Positions 19,619 through 29,690 of a stretch of DNA of 64,000 bases are shown here, piece by piece; position 1 is the stretch's first letter, and each line of letters opens with the position of its first letter. Location of the stretch: the NCBI GenBank assembly GCA_036758285.1, contig DAIOWV010000012.1:1-64000 (forward strand), written 5' to 3'. The notes below the pieces were generated by a model. It saw nothing but the letters and a program-made list of their open reading frames with translations, had not been told where the DNA came from and did no database searches. The stretch comes from Taishania sp036758285 (GTDB lineage Bacteria; Bacteroidota; Bacteroidia; Flavobacteriales_D; Crocinitomicaceae). The translations under genes were made by a program, and so were the position numbers.

Positions 19619-20971
19619 ATGAGATTCGAACTAACCAAAGAATTTATTGAGGGAACGAAATTAGCAATTGAAACAAAGGATGTTGATTGGTTAAAAATCC
19701 ACATTTTAGACCTTCACTTTGCTGATATTGCTGAAATTTTAGATTTACTCAATAACGACGATGCTAAGTACATCTATTTTTTAATGGATGATGATCAACA
19801 GGCAGATGTCTTGATGGAATTAGATGAAGACATCCGTGATCGATTTTTAAGCTCTTTATCTACAAAAGAAATTGCTGATCAATTAGAGAACTTAGATTCT
19901 GATGATGCTGCTGACATTTTAGGTGAATTATCGGAAGAACAGGTTCAAGAGGTAATTTCTCAAATGCAGGATAATGATGCTATTGGAGATATAGTTGATT
20001 TATTAAATTACGATGAAGATACAGCGGGAGGTTTGATGCAAAAAGAGTTTATTAAAGCTCGCATTGATTGGCCTGTAGACAGAGCATTAGTAGAACTTAG
20101 AAGACAAGCAGAAGATGTTGAACAAGTGTTTACCATTTATGTGGTTGATGATTTAGGAAAATTAATGGGTGTATTATCACTTAAACGATTACTTTTTGCA
20201 AAACCCAAAACCAAAATTGCTGATTTATTTAACGGAAAAAATATCATTTCTGTAAAAACAAATGAAGGGGCTGAGGAGGTTGCTAAAATCATGGAAAAAT
20301 ACGACTTAGTTTCCCTCCCTGTAGTTGATTTACAAAATAAATTAGTTGGTCGAATTACCATTGATGATATGGTCGATTTTATCAAAGAAGAAGCTGATAA
20401 AGATTTTCAATTAGCATCAGGTATCTCCGAAAGAATTGAATCCACATCTTCTGTTTGGAGAATTTCAAGAGCTCGACTACCTTGGCTTATTATTGGAATG
20501 ATTGGTGGAATTTGTGGTGCACAAGTAATTTCAGGATTTGAAACACAAATTAGTGCTGTTCCTGCTCTTGCGTTTTTTATCCCTCTAATCACCGCAATGG
20601 GTGGAAATGTTGGTGTACAATCATCAGCTATCGTTGTGCAATCCCTAGCTAAAGGAAATGATCTGTTTGACAGTGTGTTCAAAAAAATTGGTAAAGAAAC
20701 ACTTGTTGCATTAATTAACGGAATATTACTTTCTACACTAATCTACATTTTTGGTGTGTTTTTTGAAAACCAAACATTAGCCTTAATCGTTTGTCTCTCA
20801 TTATTTACTGTCATTATTTTTGCTTCAATTTTTGGCACCTTGATACCGTTAATATTGAATAAATATAAAATTGATCCTGCATTAGCAACAGGTCCTTTTG
20901 TGACCACGTTAAATGATGTGATTGGATTGTTTATTTATTTCACGATTGGAATGCTTTTATACCACATATAA
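19619..20971 (+). CDS. mgtE: Magnesium transporter MgtE
   Basis: A Mg2+-gated magnesium channel of the inner membrane. The 450-residue protein has the full MgtE layout: an acidic alpha-solenoid N domain (many DD and DE pairs such as SDDAADILGELSEEQVQEV), two CBS motifs (around VVDDLGKLMGVLSLKRLL and LPVVDLQNKLVGRITIDD), the plug helix, then five membrane helices with the GGNVGVQSSAIVVQ signature. The 2-hydroxyacid dehydrogenase gene starts 1 bp after its stop, so the two are translationally adjacent. Confidence 0.95.
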   Translation: MRFELTKEFIEGTKLAIETKDVDWLKIHILDLHFADIAEILDLLNNDDAKYIYFLMDDDQQADVLMELDEDIRDRFLSSLSTKEIADQLENLDSDDAADILGELSEEQVQEVISQMQDNDAIGDIVDLLNYDEDTAGGLMQKEFIKARIDWPVDRALVELRRQAEDVEQVFTIYVVDDLGKLMGVLSLKRLLFAKPKTKIADLFNGKNIISVKTNEGAEEVAKIMEKYDLVSLPVVDLQNKLVGRITIDDMVDFIKEEADKDFQLASGISERIESTSSVWRISRARLPWLIIGMIGGICGAQVISGFETQISAVPALAFFIPLITAMGGNVGVQSSAIVVQSLAKGNDLFDSVFKKIGKETLVALINGILLSTLIYIFGVFFENQTLALIVCLSLFTVIIFASIFGTLIPLILNKYKIDPALATGPFVTTLNDVIGLFIYFTIGMLLYHI

Positions 20972-20972
20972 A

Positions 20973-21929
20973 ATGAAAGTACTTTTTATTGATACAGTTC
21001 ATTCTGTTTTACAAGATCGTTTAGAGCAATACAATATTGAATGTGTAGACGGAACAACTTTGAATTTTGAAGAGTTAAAAGCTCCACTTGCAAGTGCTAA
21101 TGGTATTGTCATCCGTTCCCGATTTCGAATGGATGAAAAGATTTTATCATTTGCTCCAAATTTGAAATTCATTGCAAGATCTGGTGCAGGAATGGAAAAC
21201 ATTGATGAGGATTATTGCCAAAAAAGATCTATTCAATTATTTAATGCACCTGAAGGAAATCGTACTGCTGTTGGTGAACATGCATTAGCAATGATTTTAT
21301 CACTTTTCAATCACTTAAAAAAAGGTGATACCGAAATAAGAAATGGAATTTGGGATAGAGAAGGAAATAGAGGAATTGAATTGACTGGAAAGACTGTTGG
21401 AATCATCGGTTTTGGAAACAATGGTCAAGCATTTGCTAAAGTTTTAAAAGGATTTGATTGTACGATATTGGCTTACGATAAATACAAAAAAGGGTTTGGT
21501 AATGAGTACATTAAAGAAGTGTCTTTAGAAGAATTGTATCAACATTCTGAAATCATTAGCTTCCATATTCCTCAGAATGAAGAAACAATTTTTTGGGGCA
21601 ATTCATTATTTTTCAGTTCTGTAAAAAATCCATTTTACCTCATCAATTTATCGAGGGGGAAAATTATTCAAACAAGCTCACTCATTCAAGCCATTGAATC
21701 AGGAAAAGTTAAAGGTACTGCTCTTGACGTACTAGAATATGAAAGTACAAGTTTTGAAAATATTTTTGAAGAAAACATTCCTTCAGAATTGCAATATCTT
21801 ATTTCGAGTGAAAAGGTATTACTTTCTCCACATGTAGGAGGCTGGACAACAGAAAGTTATTTCAAGTTGAGCGATGTTCTTGCAGATAAGATTTTACTCG
21901 CAATTGAAACAGGAAATTTAAGCAAATAA
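20973..21929 (+). CDS. NAD-dependent 2-hydroxyacid dehydrogenase (SerA/PGDH-like)
   Basis: A D-isomer 2-hydroxyacid dehydrogenase of 318 residues. The substrate-binding half comes first (IVIRSRFRMDEKIL, ARSGAGMENIDEDYCQKR). The Rossmann domain follows with VGIIGFGNNGQAFAKVL and the LINLSRGKIIQTSSL segment. The catalytic Arg, Glu and His correspond to NLSRG, ALDVLEYE and LSPHVGGWTTES. The exact substrate (3-phosphoglycerate or another acid) cannot be decided. The ATG at 20973, 1 bp after mgtE, is preferred over an upstream in-frame ATG inside mgtE. Its 3' end overlaps radA by 12 bp. Confidence 0.88.
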   Translation: MKVLFIDTVHSVLQDRLEQYNIECVDGTTLNFEELKAPLASANGIVIRSRFRMDEKILSFAPNLKFIARSGAGMENIDEDYCQKRSIQLFNAPEGNRTAVGEHALAMILSLFNHLKKGDTEIRNGIWDREGNRGIELTGKTVGIIGFGNNGQAFAKVLKGFDCTILAYDKYKKGFGNEYIKEVSLEELYQHSEIISFHIPQNEETIFWGNSLFFSSVKNPFYLINLSRGKIIQTSSLIQAIESGKVKGTALDVLEYESTSFENIFEENIPSELQYLISSEKVLLSPHVGGWTTESYFKLSDVLADKILLAIETGNLSK

Positions 21930-23282
21930 AGCTCTAACAACCTCATCCAATCGGCTACATAAAACCAATTCAATTTTAAAATCTTTTTGGTTGATTCCTT
22001 TATTATACTTTGAAATTATTATTTTTTCAAATCCAAGTTTTTCTGCTTCATAAATCCGTTGATCTATTCGATTAACAGGTCTTACTTCACCCGATAAACC
22101 GACTTCAGCAGAGAGACAAATTTTATTGGTAATTGCAATATCAGCATTTGAAGATAAAACAGAAGCAACAACAGCCAAATCAAGAGCTGGGTCATCTACT
22201 TTTATTCCACCTGCAATATTTAAAAACACATCTTTTGCTCCTAATTTGAACCCACATCTTTTTTCCATAACAGCCAACAACATATTCAATCTTTTGCTGT
22301 CAAAACCTGTTGAAGAACGTTGTGGTGTACCATAAGCCGCTGTGCTAACCAACGCCTGGACTTCTATTAACATTGGCCGCATTCCTTCCATAGTTGCTCC
22401 AATAGAAATTCCACTTAAAGAACTATCAGCATTTGTAATTAATATTTCAGATGGGTTTTCAACTTGTCTTAAACCTGAACCAATCATTTCATAAATACCC
22501 AACTCATTCGTACTACCAAATCGGTTTTTTACAGAACGAAGCAATCTATAAACGTGATTTCTATCCCCTTCAAATTGTAAAACCGTATCAACCATGTGTT
22601 CCAATACCTTTGGACCAGCTAGAGAACCTTCTTTGGTAATATGCCCAATTAAAAATACTGGAATATTTGTTGTTTTAGCATAACGAAGTAATTGAGCTGT
22701 ACACTCTCTAACTTGCGAAATACTTCCTGGTGAACTTTCTATCTCGGAACTATACAATGTTTGAATGGAATCAATGACCAATAAATTTGGCTGAATTTCT
22801 TCTGCTTGTTTAAAGATGTTTTGAATATTTGTTTCTGGCAAGATAAAACACGTATCATTCTGTATTCCGATTCGTTCTGCACGCATTTTAATTTGTTGTT
22901 CACTTTCTTCACCTGAAACATAAAGTACTTGCAAATGATTATTGGTAATTGCTAACTGCAACATTAATGTAGACTTTCCAATTCCAGGTTCTCCACCAAA
23001 TAAAACCAAAGAACCAACAACTAATCCACCACCCAATACGCGGTTGATTTCATTGTCAGACAATAAATAACGTTCTTGTTCTACTCCTTGAATATCTTGT
23101 ATAGCAGTTGGTTTTGCTGTTTTTCCCGATTTTGAAAATGCAACAATATTACCTGGTAGATTTTTTTCTATCAACTCTTCAACAAAGGTATTCCATTCGT
23201 TACATGACGGACATTTACCCAACCATTTAGGAGCTTCAAATCCACAATTCTGACAAAAATATGCCGATTTTAACTTTGCCAT
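21918..23282 (-). CDS. radA: DNA repair protein RadA
   Basis: RadA is a RecA-related ATPase and branch-migration helicase used in recombinational repair. The 454 residues show the zinc finger (CQNCGFEAPKWLGKCPSC), Walker A (GGEPGIGKST), the RadA signature KNRFGSTNELGIYEM and a C-terminal Lon-protease-like domain (NIAGGIKVDDPALDLAV). It faces the 2-hydroxyacid dehydrogenase gene tail to tail, with a 12-bp overlap of coding ends. Confidence 0.96.
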   Translation of the reverse strand: MAKLKSAYFCQNCGFEAPKWLGKCPSCNEWNTFVEELIEKNLPGNIVAFSKSGKTAKPTAIQDIQGVEQERYLLSDNEINRVLGGGLVVGSLVLFGGEPGIGKSTLMLQLAITNNHLQVLYVSGEESEQQIKMRAERIGIQNDTCFILPETNIQNIFKQAEEIQPNLLVIDSIQTLYSSEIESSPGSISQVRECTAQLLRYAKTTNIPVFLIGHITKEGSLAGPKVLEHMVDTVLQFEGDRNHVYRLLRSVKNRFGSTNELGIYEMIGSGLRQVENPSEILITNADSSLSGISIGATMEGMRPMLIEVQALVSTAAYGTPQRSSTGFDSKRLNMLLAVMEKRCGFKLGAKDVFLNIAGGIKVDDPALDLAVVASVLSSNADIAITNKICLSAEVGLSGEVRPVNRIDQRIYEAEKLGFEKIIISKYNKGINQKDFKIELVLCSRLDEVVRALFA

Positions 23283-23314
23283 TTCACAAGCTTTTCACTG
23301 TTATATAGATTGTT

Positions 23315-23357
23315 AAACTACATTTTAGGAACTTAACTATTTCCTAAAATGTAGTTT
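23315..23357 (-). terminator. Long inverted repeat between ileS and radA
   Basis: The 17-nt arms AAACTACATTTTAGGAA and its exact complement flank a 9-nt loop. It lies 60 bp beyond the ileS stop and 33 bp before the radA start. Only three T residues follow on the minus strand, so it is a weak intrinsic terminator or an attenuator between the two genes. Confidence 0.6.
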
Positions 23358-23416
23358 CTTTAATAATCATTGTAAATGTCTAATTATCAAAATAAATGCA
23401 ATTAGCCATTTGATAA

Positions 23417-26400
23417 TTAACCAACTTTTTCAACTACAATCTTAGCATCTGATTCTTGTTCGATATCAATAGATAACGCATTTCCGTTTAATGTTTCAAA
23501 CTGAATATCTGTTGCTAACACTTCATTACATACATATACTTTATTTGAAATTAAAGCAGTTTGAATACTTTCAGAAGTGTCAATTTTAAGTAGTATTTTA
23601 TCCGTAACCTCTAGTCCAGAATCTTTACGTAAATTTTGAACTCTATTGATTAATTCACGAGCAATTCCTTCATTTTTCAACTCTTCATTAATTGTACTAT
23701 CCAACGCCACTGTTAATCCATCTTCTGAACTAACCAACCAACCTGGAATGTCTTGAGCAACGATTTCAAAATCACCTAAATCAAGAGACACAGAAGTTCC
23801 TTCAATATCACCTGTCCAACCTTTATTTGCTTCTACTTGAGCAATGTCATCTTGAACAAAATTATTTACCATTGCAGCAATGGCTTTCATTTGTTTACCA
23901 TATTTTGGTCCGATTGTCTTAAAATTAGGCTTGATTTGTTTTACGAACATTCCATTTCCTTCTTCCAATAAATCTAATTCTTTCACATTCACTTCTGACA
24001 AAATCAAATCTTTCACATGCTCCAAATCCGATGCAAATGTCCTATTCAATACAGGTACAATGATTTTTTGTAAAGGCTGACGCACTTTTAAACGTTCTTT
24101 TTTACGGATTCCTAATACAAGTGAAGATATTTTCTGAGCAATATCCATTTGAGCTTCCAGACGATCACTTATTTTTGACTCATCAACCTTCGGAAAATCT
24201 GCTAAATGCACAGAAGATACATTGTGTTTTTTTGTTACTTCATTCAAATCACTAAATAATTGATCCATGAAAAAAGGAGCAATTGGCGAACCTAAAATAG
24301 CAACTGTTTCCAAACAAGTATATAATGTTTGATAAGCAGATATTTTATCTTGTGAATCTTCACTCTTCCAAAAACGACGACGACATAAGCGAACATACCA
24401 ATTAGAAAGTTGATCCGTTACAAATTCTTGAATTAAACGTCCTGCAGTTGTCGGTTCATACGATGAAAATGCATTATCTACTTCTTTCGTCAAAGTATTT
24501 AATTTTGATAAAATCCAACGATCAATTTCTGGTCTTTTTGATAATTCAATATCAGCTTCAGAATAATCGAATCCATCAATATTTGCGTACAAAGTAAAGA
24601 AAGAATAAGTATTGTAAAGTGTTCCAAAGAATTTACGTTGAACTTCTGTTATCCCATCAACATCAAACTTAAGATTATCCCATGGTTGTGCATTTGTAAT
24701 CATATACCAACGTGTTGCATCAGGTCCATACTTTGAAAGCGTTTCAAATGGATCAACAGTGTTTCCTAAGCTTTTAGACATTTTTTGTCCATTTTTATCA
24801 AGAACCAAACCGTTTGAAACAACATTTTTGTATGCAACAGAGTCAAAAACCATCGTTGAGATGGCATGTAAAGTATAAAACCAACCTCTTGTTTGATCTA
24901 CCCCTTCTGCAATAAAATCTGCTGGGTAGCTCAAATTGTTATCAACCAATTCTTTATTTTCAAATGGATAATGCCATTGAGCATAAGGCATTGAACCAGA
25001 ATCAAACCAAACGTCACATAAATCAGATTCACGTTTCATTGGTTTTCCAGAATCACTTACCAAAAGAATCGTATCCACATAGTTTTTATGCAAATCAATT
25101 TTGTTATAATTTTCTTTTGACATGTTGCCAATTTCAAAATTATTCAAAGGATTTGATGACATTATTCCAGCGGCAACAGCTTTGTCACATTCATTTTTTA
25201 ATTGTTCAACTGAAGAAATACAAATTTCTTCCGATCCATCTTCTGTTCTCCAGATTGGAATTGGAATTCCCCAATAACGTGAACGAGATAAATTCCAATC
25301 ATTTGCATTTTCCAACCATTTACCAAATCGACCAGAACCTGTTGATTCAGGTTTCCAATTGATGGTATTGTTTAACGCAATCATTCGTTCTTTAACATTT
25401 GTAACGCGAATAAACCAAGAGTCTAATGGATAATAAAGAACTGGTTTATTTGTTCTCCAACAGTGTGGGTAACTGTGTACATATTTTTCAACTTTGAACG
25501 CTTTGTTTTCTTCTTTTAGTTTGATTGCTATTTGAACATCAGCTGATTTTTCGGGAGCTTCACCATCGTTGTAGTATTCGTTTTTAACATACATTCCAGC
25601 GAATTCACCCATTTCAGGGCGGAAACGACCTTGTAAATCCACTAAAGGAACTGCTTTCTCATTATTATCTAGTACTAATAACCCTGGAACACCAGCATCT
25701 GCCGCAACTTTAGCATCGTCAGCACCAAAAGTTGGAGCAGTATGAACGATTCCTGTTCCATCTTCTGTAGTTACAAAATCACCCGAAATTACCTTAAATG
25801 CTTTATCGGCATTTTCATAAGGTAAGGCATACGGCAACAATTGTTCATAATTGATACCAACTAAATCAGCCCCTAAGCATTCTCCTATAATAAAATAAGG
25901 TATCTTTTTATCTTCTTGAGAGTAATTTGCTAAGTCAGCTTCCGATTCAGCCAAATAAAACTTTCCACCAAATTGATAATTCACCAGGTTTTTCGCAAGA
26001 ATCACATTAATTTCCTGGAAAGTATACTGATTAAACGTTTTAACCAATACATACTCAATTTTTGGTCCAACTGTTAATGCAGTATTTGAAGACAAAGTCC
26101 AAGGAGTTGTTGTCCATGCTAAAAAATGAATGTCTTTATCAATATTAAATGGTGTTTTTTGACCATCTACCATTTTAAATTGAGCGACAACAGTTGTATC
26201 TGTTACATCTCGATAACAACCCGGTTGATTTATTTCATGGGAAGAAAGTCCTGTTCCTGCTTTTGGAGAATATGGTTGAATAGTATATCCTTTGTACAAC
26301 AAGTCTTTAGAATACATTTGACCTAATAACCACCACACAGATTCCATGTATTTAGGTTCATAGGTAATATATGGATCTTCCATATCTACCCAATATCCCA

Positions 26401-26818
26401 TTTGTTTTGTAAGATTATTCCAAATATCCGTATAACGCATCACTGCATTTTTACATGCAGTATTGTAATCTTCCACTGAAATTTTTGTACCAATATCTTC
26501 TTTTGTTATTCCTAATTCTTTTTCCACACCTAATTCTACTGGTAAACCATGTGTATCCCAACCTGCTTTACGCTTTACTTGAAATCCTTTAAGTGTCTGA
26601 AAACGACAAAAAATATCTTTAATAGATCGAGCCATAACATGGTGAATTCCTGGAAGGCCATTCGCTGATGGTGGTCCTTCGAAAAAGACATATGGTGTCT
26701 TTCCTTCTCGAGAAGTAATTGATTGCTCAAATATTTTTTCAGCATTCCACTTTTCTAAAACAGTACTTGCCACATTGGGCAAATTTAATCCTTTGTATTC
26801 CTGATATTTCTGACTCAT
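23417..26818 (-). CDS. ileS: Isoleucyl-tRNA synthetase
   Basis: A class I synthetase that charges tRNA-Ile and edits valine. From the ATG at 26818 it has 1133 residues, the length of the longer IleS type. The HIGH-like motif is GLPGIHHVMAR, the editing domain lies between about residues 190 and 430, and KMSKS occurs as NGQKMSKSLGNT. The anticodon-binding domain and a long C-terminal extension follow. The frame extends 22 codons upstream to 26884, but those codons run through the promoter element, so the shorter start MSQKYQEYKGLNLP is used. Confidence 0.97.
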   Translation of the reverse strand: MSQKYQEYKGLNLPNVASTVLEKWNAEKIFEQSITSREGKTPYVFFEGPPSANGLPGIHHVMARSIKDIFCRFQTLKGFQVKRKAGWDTHGLPVELGVEKELGITKEDIGTKISVEDYNTACKNAVMRYTDIWNNLTKQMGYWVDMEDPYITYEPKYMESVWWLLGQMYSKDLLYKGYTIQPYSPKAGTGLSSHEINQPGCYRDVTDTTVVAQFKMVDGQKTPFNIDKDIHFLAWTTTPWTLSSNTALTVGPKIEYVLVKTFNQYTFQEINVILAKNLVNYQFGGKFYLAESEADLANYSQEDKKIPYFIIGECLGADLVGINYEQLLPYALPYENADKAFKVISGDFVTTEDGTGIVHTAPTFGADDAKVAADAGVPGLLVLDNNEKAVPLVDLQGRFRPEMGEFAGMYVKNEYYNDGEAPEKSADVQIAIKLKEENKAFKVEKYVHSYPHCWRTNKPVLYYPLDSWFIRVTNVKERMIALNNTINWKPESTGSGRFGKWLENANDWNLSRSRYWGIPIPIWRTEDGSEEICISSVEQLKNECDKAVAAGIMSSNPLNNFEIGNMSKENYNKIDLHKNYVDTILLVSDSGKPMKRESDLCDVWFDSGSMPYAQWHYPFENKELVDNNLSYPADFIAEGVDQTRGWFYTLHAISTMVFDSVAYKNVVSNGLVLDKNGQKMSKSLGNTVDPFETLSKYGPDATRWYMITNAQPWDNLKFDVDGITEVQRKFFGTLYNTYSFFTLYANIDGFDYSEADIELSKRPEIDRWILSKLNTLTKEVDNAFSSYEPTTAGRLIQEFVTDQLSNWYVRLCRRRFWKSEDSQDKISAYQTLYTCLETVAILGSPIAPFFMDQLFSDLNEVTKKHNVSSVHLADFPKVDESKISDRLEAQMDIAQKISSLVLGIRKKERLKVRQPLQKIIVPVLNRTFASDLEHVKDLILSEVNVKELDLLEEGNGMFVKQIKPNFKTIGPKYGKQMKAIAAMVNNFVQDDIAQVEANKGWTGDIEGTSVSLDLGDFEIVAQDIPGWLVSSEDGLTVALDSTINEELKNEGIARELINRVQNLRKDSGLEVTDKILLKIDTSESIQTALISNKVYVCNEVLATDIQFETLNGNALSIDIEQESDAKIVVEKVG

Positions 26819-26842
26819 GTGTATTATTGGTGATTTGAAGAA

Positions 26843-26850
26843 CAAAGATA
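26843..26850 (-). promoter_or_regulatory. -7 promoter element of ileS
   Basis: The minus strand reads TATCTTTG, matching TAnnTTTG, 24 bp before the ileS ATG. It fixes the start at 26818. Confidence 0.6.
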
Positions 26851-26991
26851 ATGATTTATTATTTTTTATGTTTGTTTCGAGCAAATAGAATACAGGTTTA
26901 CAGAAAAGGATTTAACAATTTGATAAACAATTGTTTAAGTTTTTAAAAAAGCAAATTCATTTTAAAAAAAGCTAAATAATTGAAAAAATTG

Positions 26992-26999
26992 TATTTTTG
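26992..26999 (+). promoter_or_regulatory. -7 promoter element of the C1 peptidase gene
   Basis: TATTTTTG matches TAnnTTTG. It would give a leader of about 50 nt before the ATG at 27059. Confidence 0.55.
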
Positions 27000-27058
27000 G
27001 GAAAATCTAAAAACTATTGTTGCTATAAAATAGTTACCATCAATTAAGAAATAAAATC

Positions 27059-28268
27059 ATGAAAAAAATTACTTTATCAATCTTGTTATTCATTTCAATC
27101 TCCGCAGTGAATGCACAGATTCATAAATCAGAAACTGTTTCAAATGCTGCAGATAGTGAATACAAATTTTCAAAGGTTGCACTTTTAGAAACAACTCCGG
27201 TAGAAAGTCAAGGGCAAGCAGGTACATGTTGGAGTTTTTCAGCATTGTCATTTTTTGAATCAGAATTAATTCGCCAAGGAAATAAAAATCCTGAATTACT
27301 TTCTGAAATGTACGTTGTTCGTAAAGCTTATGAAAGCAAAGCAGATAAATACATTCGAATGGATGGTAAGATTAACTTTTCTCAGGGAGGTGCGTTTCAT
27401 GATATTCCATTTGTAATTAAAAAATATGGTATTGTTCCTCATGAATTGTATAAAGGTTTGAATTATGGTACAGACACTCACAATCACAATGAGTTTTTTA
27501 ATGTTTTAGAAGGTGTTGTTCAAGGAGTTTCAAAAAGAAGCGGAAATTCTACCCTTTCTCCAACATGGAAAGTAGCTGTTAATTCCATTTTAGATGCATA
27601 TTTAGGAGCTGATATTAAGGAATTTGAATGGAAAGGAAAAAAATACACTCCAAAATCATATTCTGAATCCCTTGGATTGAAAATGGATGATTATATTTCT
27701 ATAACTTCATTCACAAATCATGAATTAAACCAAGAATGCATGCTAGAAATTCAAGACAATTGGGCTTGGGGATCTAGTTATAACGTTTCTTTAGATGATT
27801 TATTCACAACAACTGAGCAGGCACTATTAAACGGATATTCAATTGCTTGGGGAGCAGATGTTTCCGAAAAAGGTTTTTCATTTTCAAACGGATTAGGAAT
27901 TGTTCCTGAAGATCCATCAACGATACAAGTTAAAGGGAAAGACAATTCAAACTTTTCAGATGGTGGTGCAGAAAGAACATCAAATGCGTTCAAAACTCCA
28001 GTAAAAGAATTGGCTATTACAACGGAACTTCGTCAGCAAGGTTATGATAATAAAACAACTACAGACGATCATGGAATGCACATTGTCGGATTGTACAAAG
28101 ATCAAAATGGAACAAAGTACTTTTTAGTCAAAAATTCTTGGGGAACAGGTAATTATCCAGAAGGGTATTTGTATGTTTCTGAAAATTATTTCAAATACAA
28201 AACGATCAATATCTATTTACACAAAGATGGAATTCCAAAAGATGTAAAGAAAAAATTGAACATTAAGT
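27059..28268 (+). CDS. Secreted C1-family cysteine peptidase (bleomycin hydrolase/PepC-like), 3' end at assembly gap
   Basis: A papain-fold aminopeptidase of the bleomycin hydrolase group with a Sec signal peptide (MKKITLSILLFISISAVNAQ). The catalytic residues are all visible: Gln53 and Cys57 in QGQAGTCWSFS, His in DDHGMHIVG and Asn in VKNSWGTG. The sequence LNIK reaches the N-run with one base of the next codon (T) present, and a stop codon probably lies just inside the gap. The open frame that continues through the Ns into the next protease is an artefact. The protein is about 403 residues and looks complete apart from the stop. Confidence 0.88.
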
Positions 28269-28290
28269 NNNNNNNNNNNNNNNNNNNNNN
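28269..28290. other. Assembly gap (22 N)
   Basis: The run of N lies exactly between two secreted proteases and happens to keep them in one frame. The true length is unknown. A gene end and start, each with its own signals, are expected inside or around it. Confidence 0.99.
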
Positions 28291-28291
28291 A

Positions 28292-29617
28292 ATGAAAAAG
28301 AAGCTACAATTAATTGGTGCTGTAATGGTTTGTTCGATTACGTTTGGGCAAGAAGTACACACAAAGCGATGTGCAACAGTTGATTACATGAATTATCGAG
28401 AATCAAAACAAGCTGGATACATTCAATCAACAAAAGATGTATTTAACAATGCAATAACGGATGGTTCACTAAAATCAGGAGAAACATATACTATTCCAGT
28501 AGTTGTCCATGTTTTATACAACACTCCCACACAAAATTTACATGATTCTGTAATTTTTAATCAAATTAGGATATTAAATGAAGATTTTAATCGACTAAAT
28601 GCAGATACTGTAAATTTAAGACCAGCTTTCTTTCCACATACAGGAAAAGGAAATGTTCAATTTAAATTAGCTGAATTTGATCCAAGTGGTAATCCTACTA
28701 ACGGTATTACAAGAACATCCACAACAAATTCAACATTTGCAGGTTCTTTTTTTGAACTGTTTACTGGAGATATGTCTTCAATTGAACGTGTAAAATCAAC
28801 AGTTGATGGTGGAATTAATCCTTGGAATCAGTCACGTTATTTAAATATTTGGATTTGTAATATGGCTATCGATTTTATGGGAACAGAAATGCCTTTGTTA
28901 ATGGGATATGCTACTCCTCCAGAAGGATTATCTAATTGGCCTGCAGGTTCTGTTGATGGATTGGGTGATGGAGTTGTATTACAATATCAAGTTGTTGGAA
29001 GTAACAATCCAAATGATCTTGATATCGATGGAACTACTTATGTTGTTAAAGGAAGAACAGGAACACATGAAGTTGGTCATTATTTAGGTCTACGTCATAT
29101 TTGGGGAGATGGTGATTGTTCACAAGAAGATGGAATTGCAGACACACCAAACGCTGATAGTGAATCATCTCAAGATTGTAATAAAACAAAAAATACTTGT
29201 ACTGACAATATCGGAGGAGTTGATTTACCAGACATGGTCGAGAATTTTATGGATTATTCGGCTGAAGATTGTCAGAATTCATTTACAGAAGGTCAAATGA
29301 ATTTAATCAGGGCTGTTTTAGAAAACAACCGTTATGATTTAATTCACAATAATTCAGCATTGAGTATATCATCTGTAGAAATATTTGAAGTTTCTTTGTT
29401 TCCAAATCCAGCAAATGAAACAGTTACATTAAAATCAAAAGAGTTTTTAAATGGTAAAATCATTATTTCTGATCTTAATGGTAAAGTTGTAAAGGAAGTT
29501 TCGGCTAATGGACTAGAAACAATTATTTCTATTAATAATTTAAAAAACGGAGCTTATCAAGTTTCAGTAGAAGGTCCTAATTCAACCAGAGCTTTTACAA
29601 AATTAATCAAGTTATAA
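28292..29617 (+). CDS. Secreted M43 (pappalysin-like) zinc metalloprotease with T9SS sorting domain
   Basis: It starts with its own signal peptide (MKKKLQLIGAVMVCSITFGQ) immediately after the gap. The zinc motif HEVGHYLGLRH lies near residue 258, followed by the Met-turn ENFMDYS. Six or more Cys in the catalytic half suggest disulfides. The last ~75 residues (SLFPNPANETVTL onward, ending in TKLIKL) form a Por-type C-terminal sorting domain, so the protein is exported through the type IX system. The 441-residue length is typical. Substrates are unknown. A strong terminator follows. Confidence 0.92.
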   Translation: MKKKLQLIGAVMVCSITFGQEVHTKRCATVDYMNYRESKQAGYIQSTKDVFNNAITDGSLKSGETYTIPVVVHVLYNTPTQNLHDSVIFNQIRILNEDFNRLNADTVNLRPAFFPHTGKGNVQFKLAEFDPSGNPTNGITRTSTTNSTFAGSFFELFTGDMSSIERVKSTVDGGINPWNQSRYLNIWICNMAIDFMGTEMPLLMGYATPPEGLSNWPAGSVDGLGDGVVLQYQVVGSNNPNDLDIDGTTYVVKGRTGTHEVGHYLGLRHIWGDGDCSQEDGIADTPNADSESSQDCNKTKNTCTDNIGGVDLPDMVENFMDYSAEDCQNSFTEGQMNLIRAVLENNRYDLIHNNSALSISSVEIFEVSLFPNPANETVTLKSKEFLNGKIIISDLNGKVVKEVSANGLETIISINNLKNGAYQVSVEGPNSTRAFTKLIKL

Positions 29618-29641
29618 GATTCTGACTTTTTAATATTTACT

Positions 29642-29679
29642 AAAAACCCTGCTTTAATTGAATTAAAGCAGGGTTTTTT
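29642..29679. terminator. Bidirectional intrinsic terminator between the M43 protease and mfd
   Basis: The arms AAAACCCTGCTTTAATT and AATTAAAGCAGGGTTTT make a long perfect stem with a T-run on both strands. It lies between two convergent genes, so it can serve both. Confidence 0.88.
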
Positions 29680-29690
29680 ATTTTGTGTCA

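Noticed and set aside
23315..23357. Insertion-sequence end or mobile element
   Set aside because: A 17-bp perfect inverted repeat with a 9-nt loop between two housekeeping genes; no transposase or target duplication, so a terminator-like hairpin is more likely.
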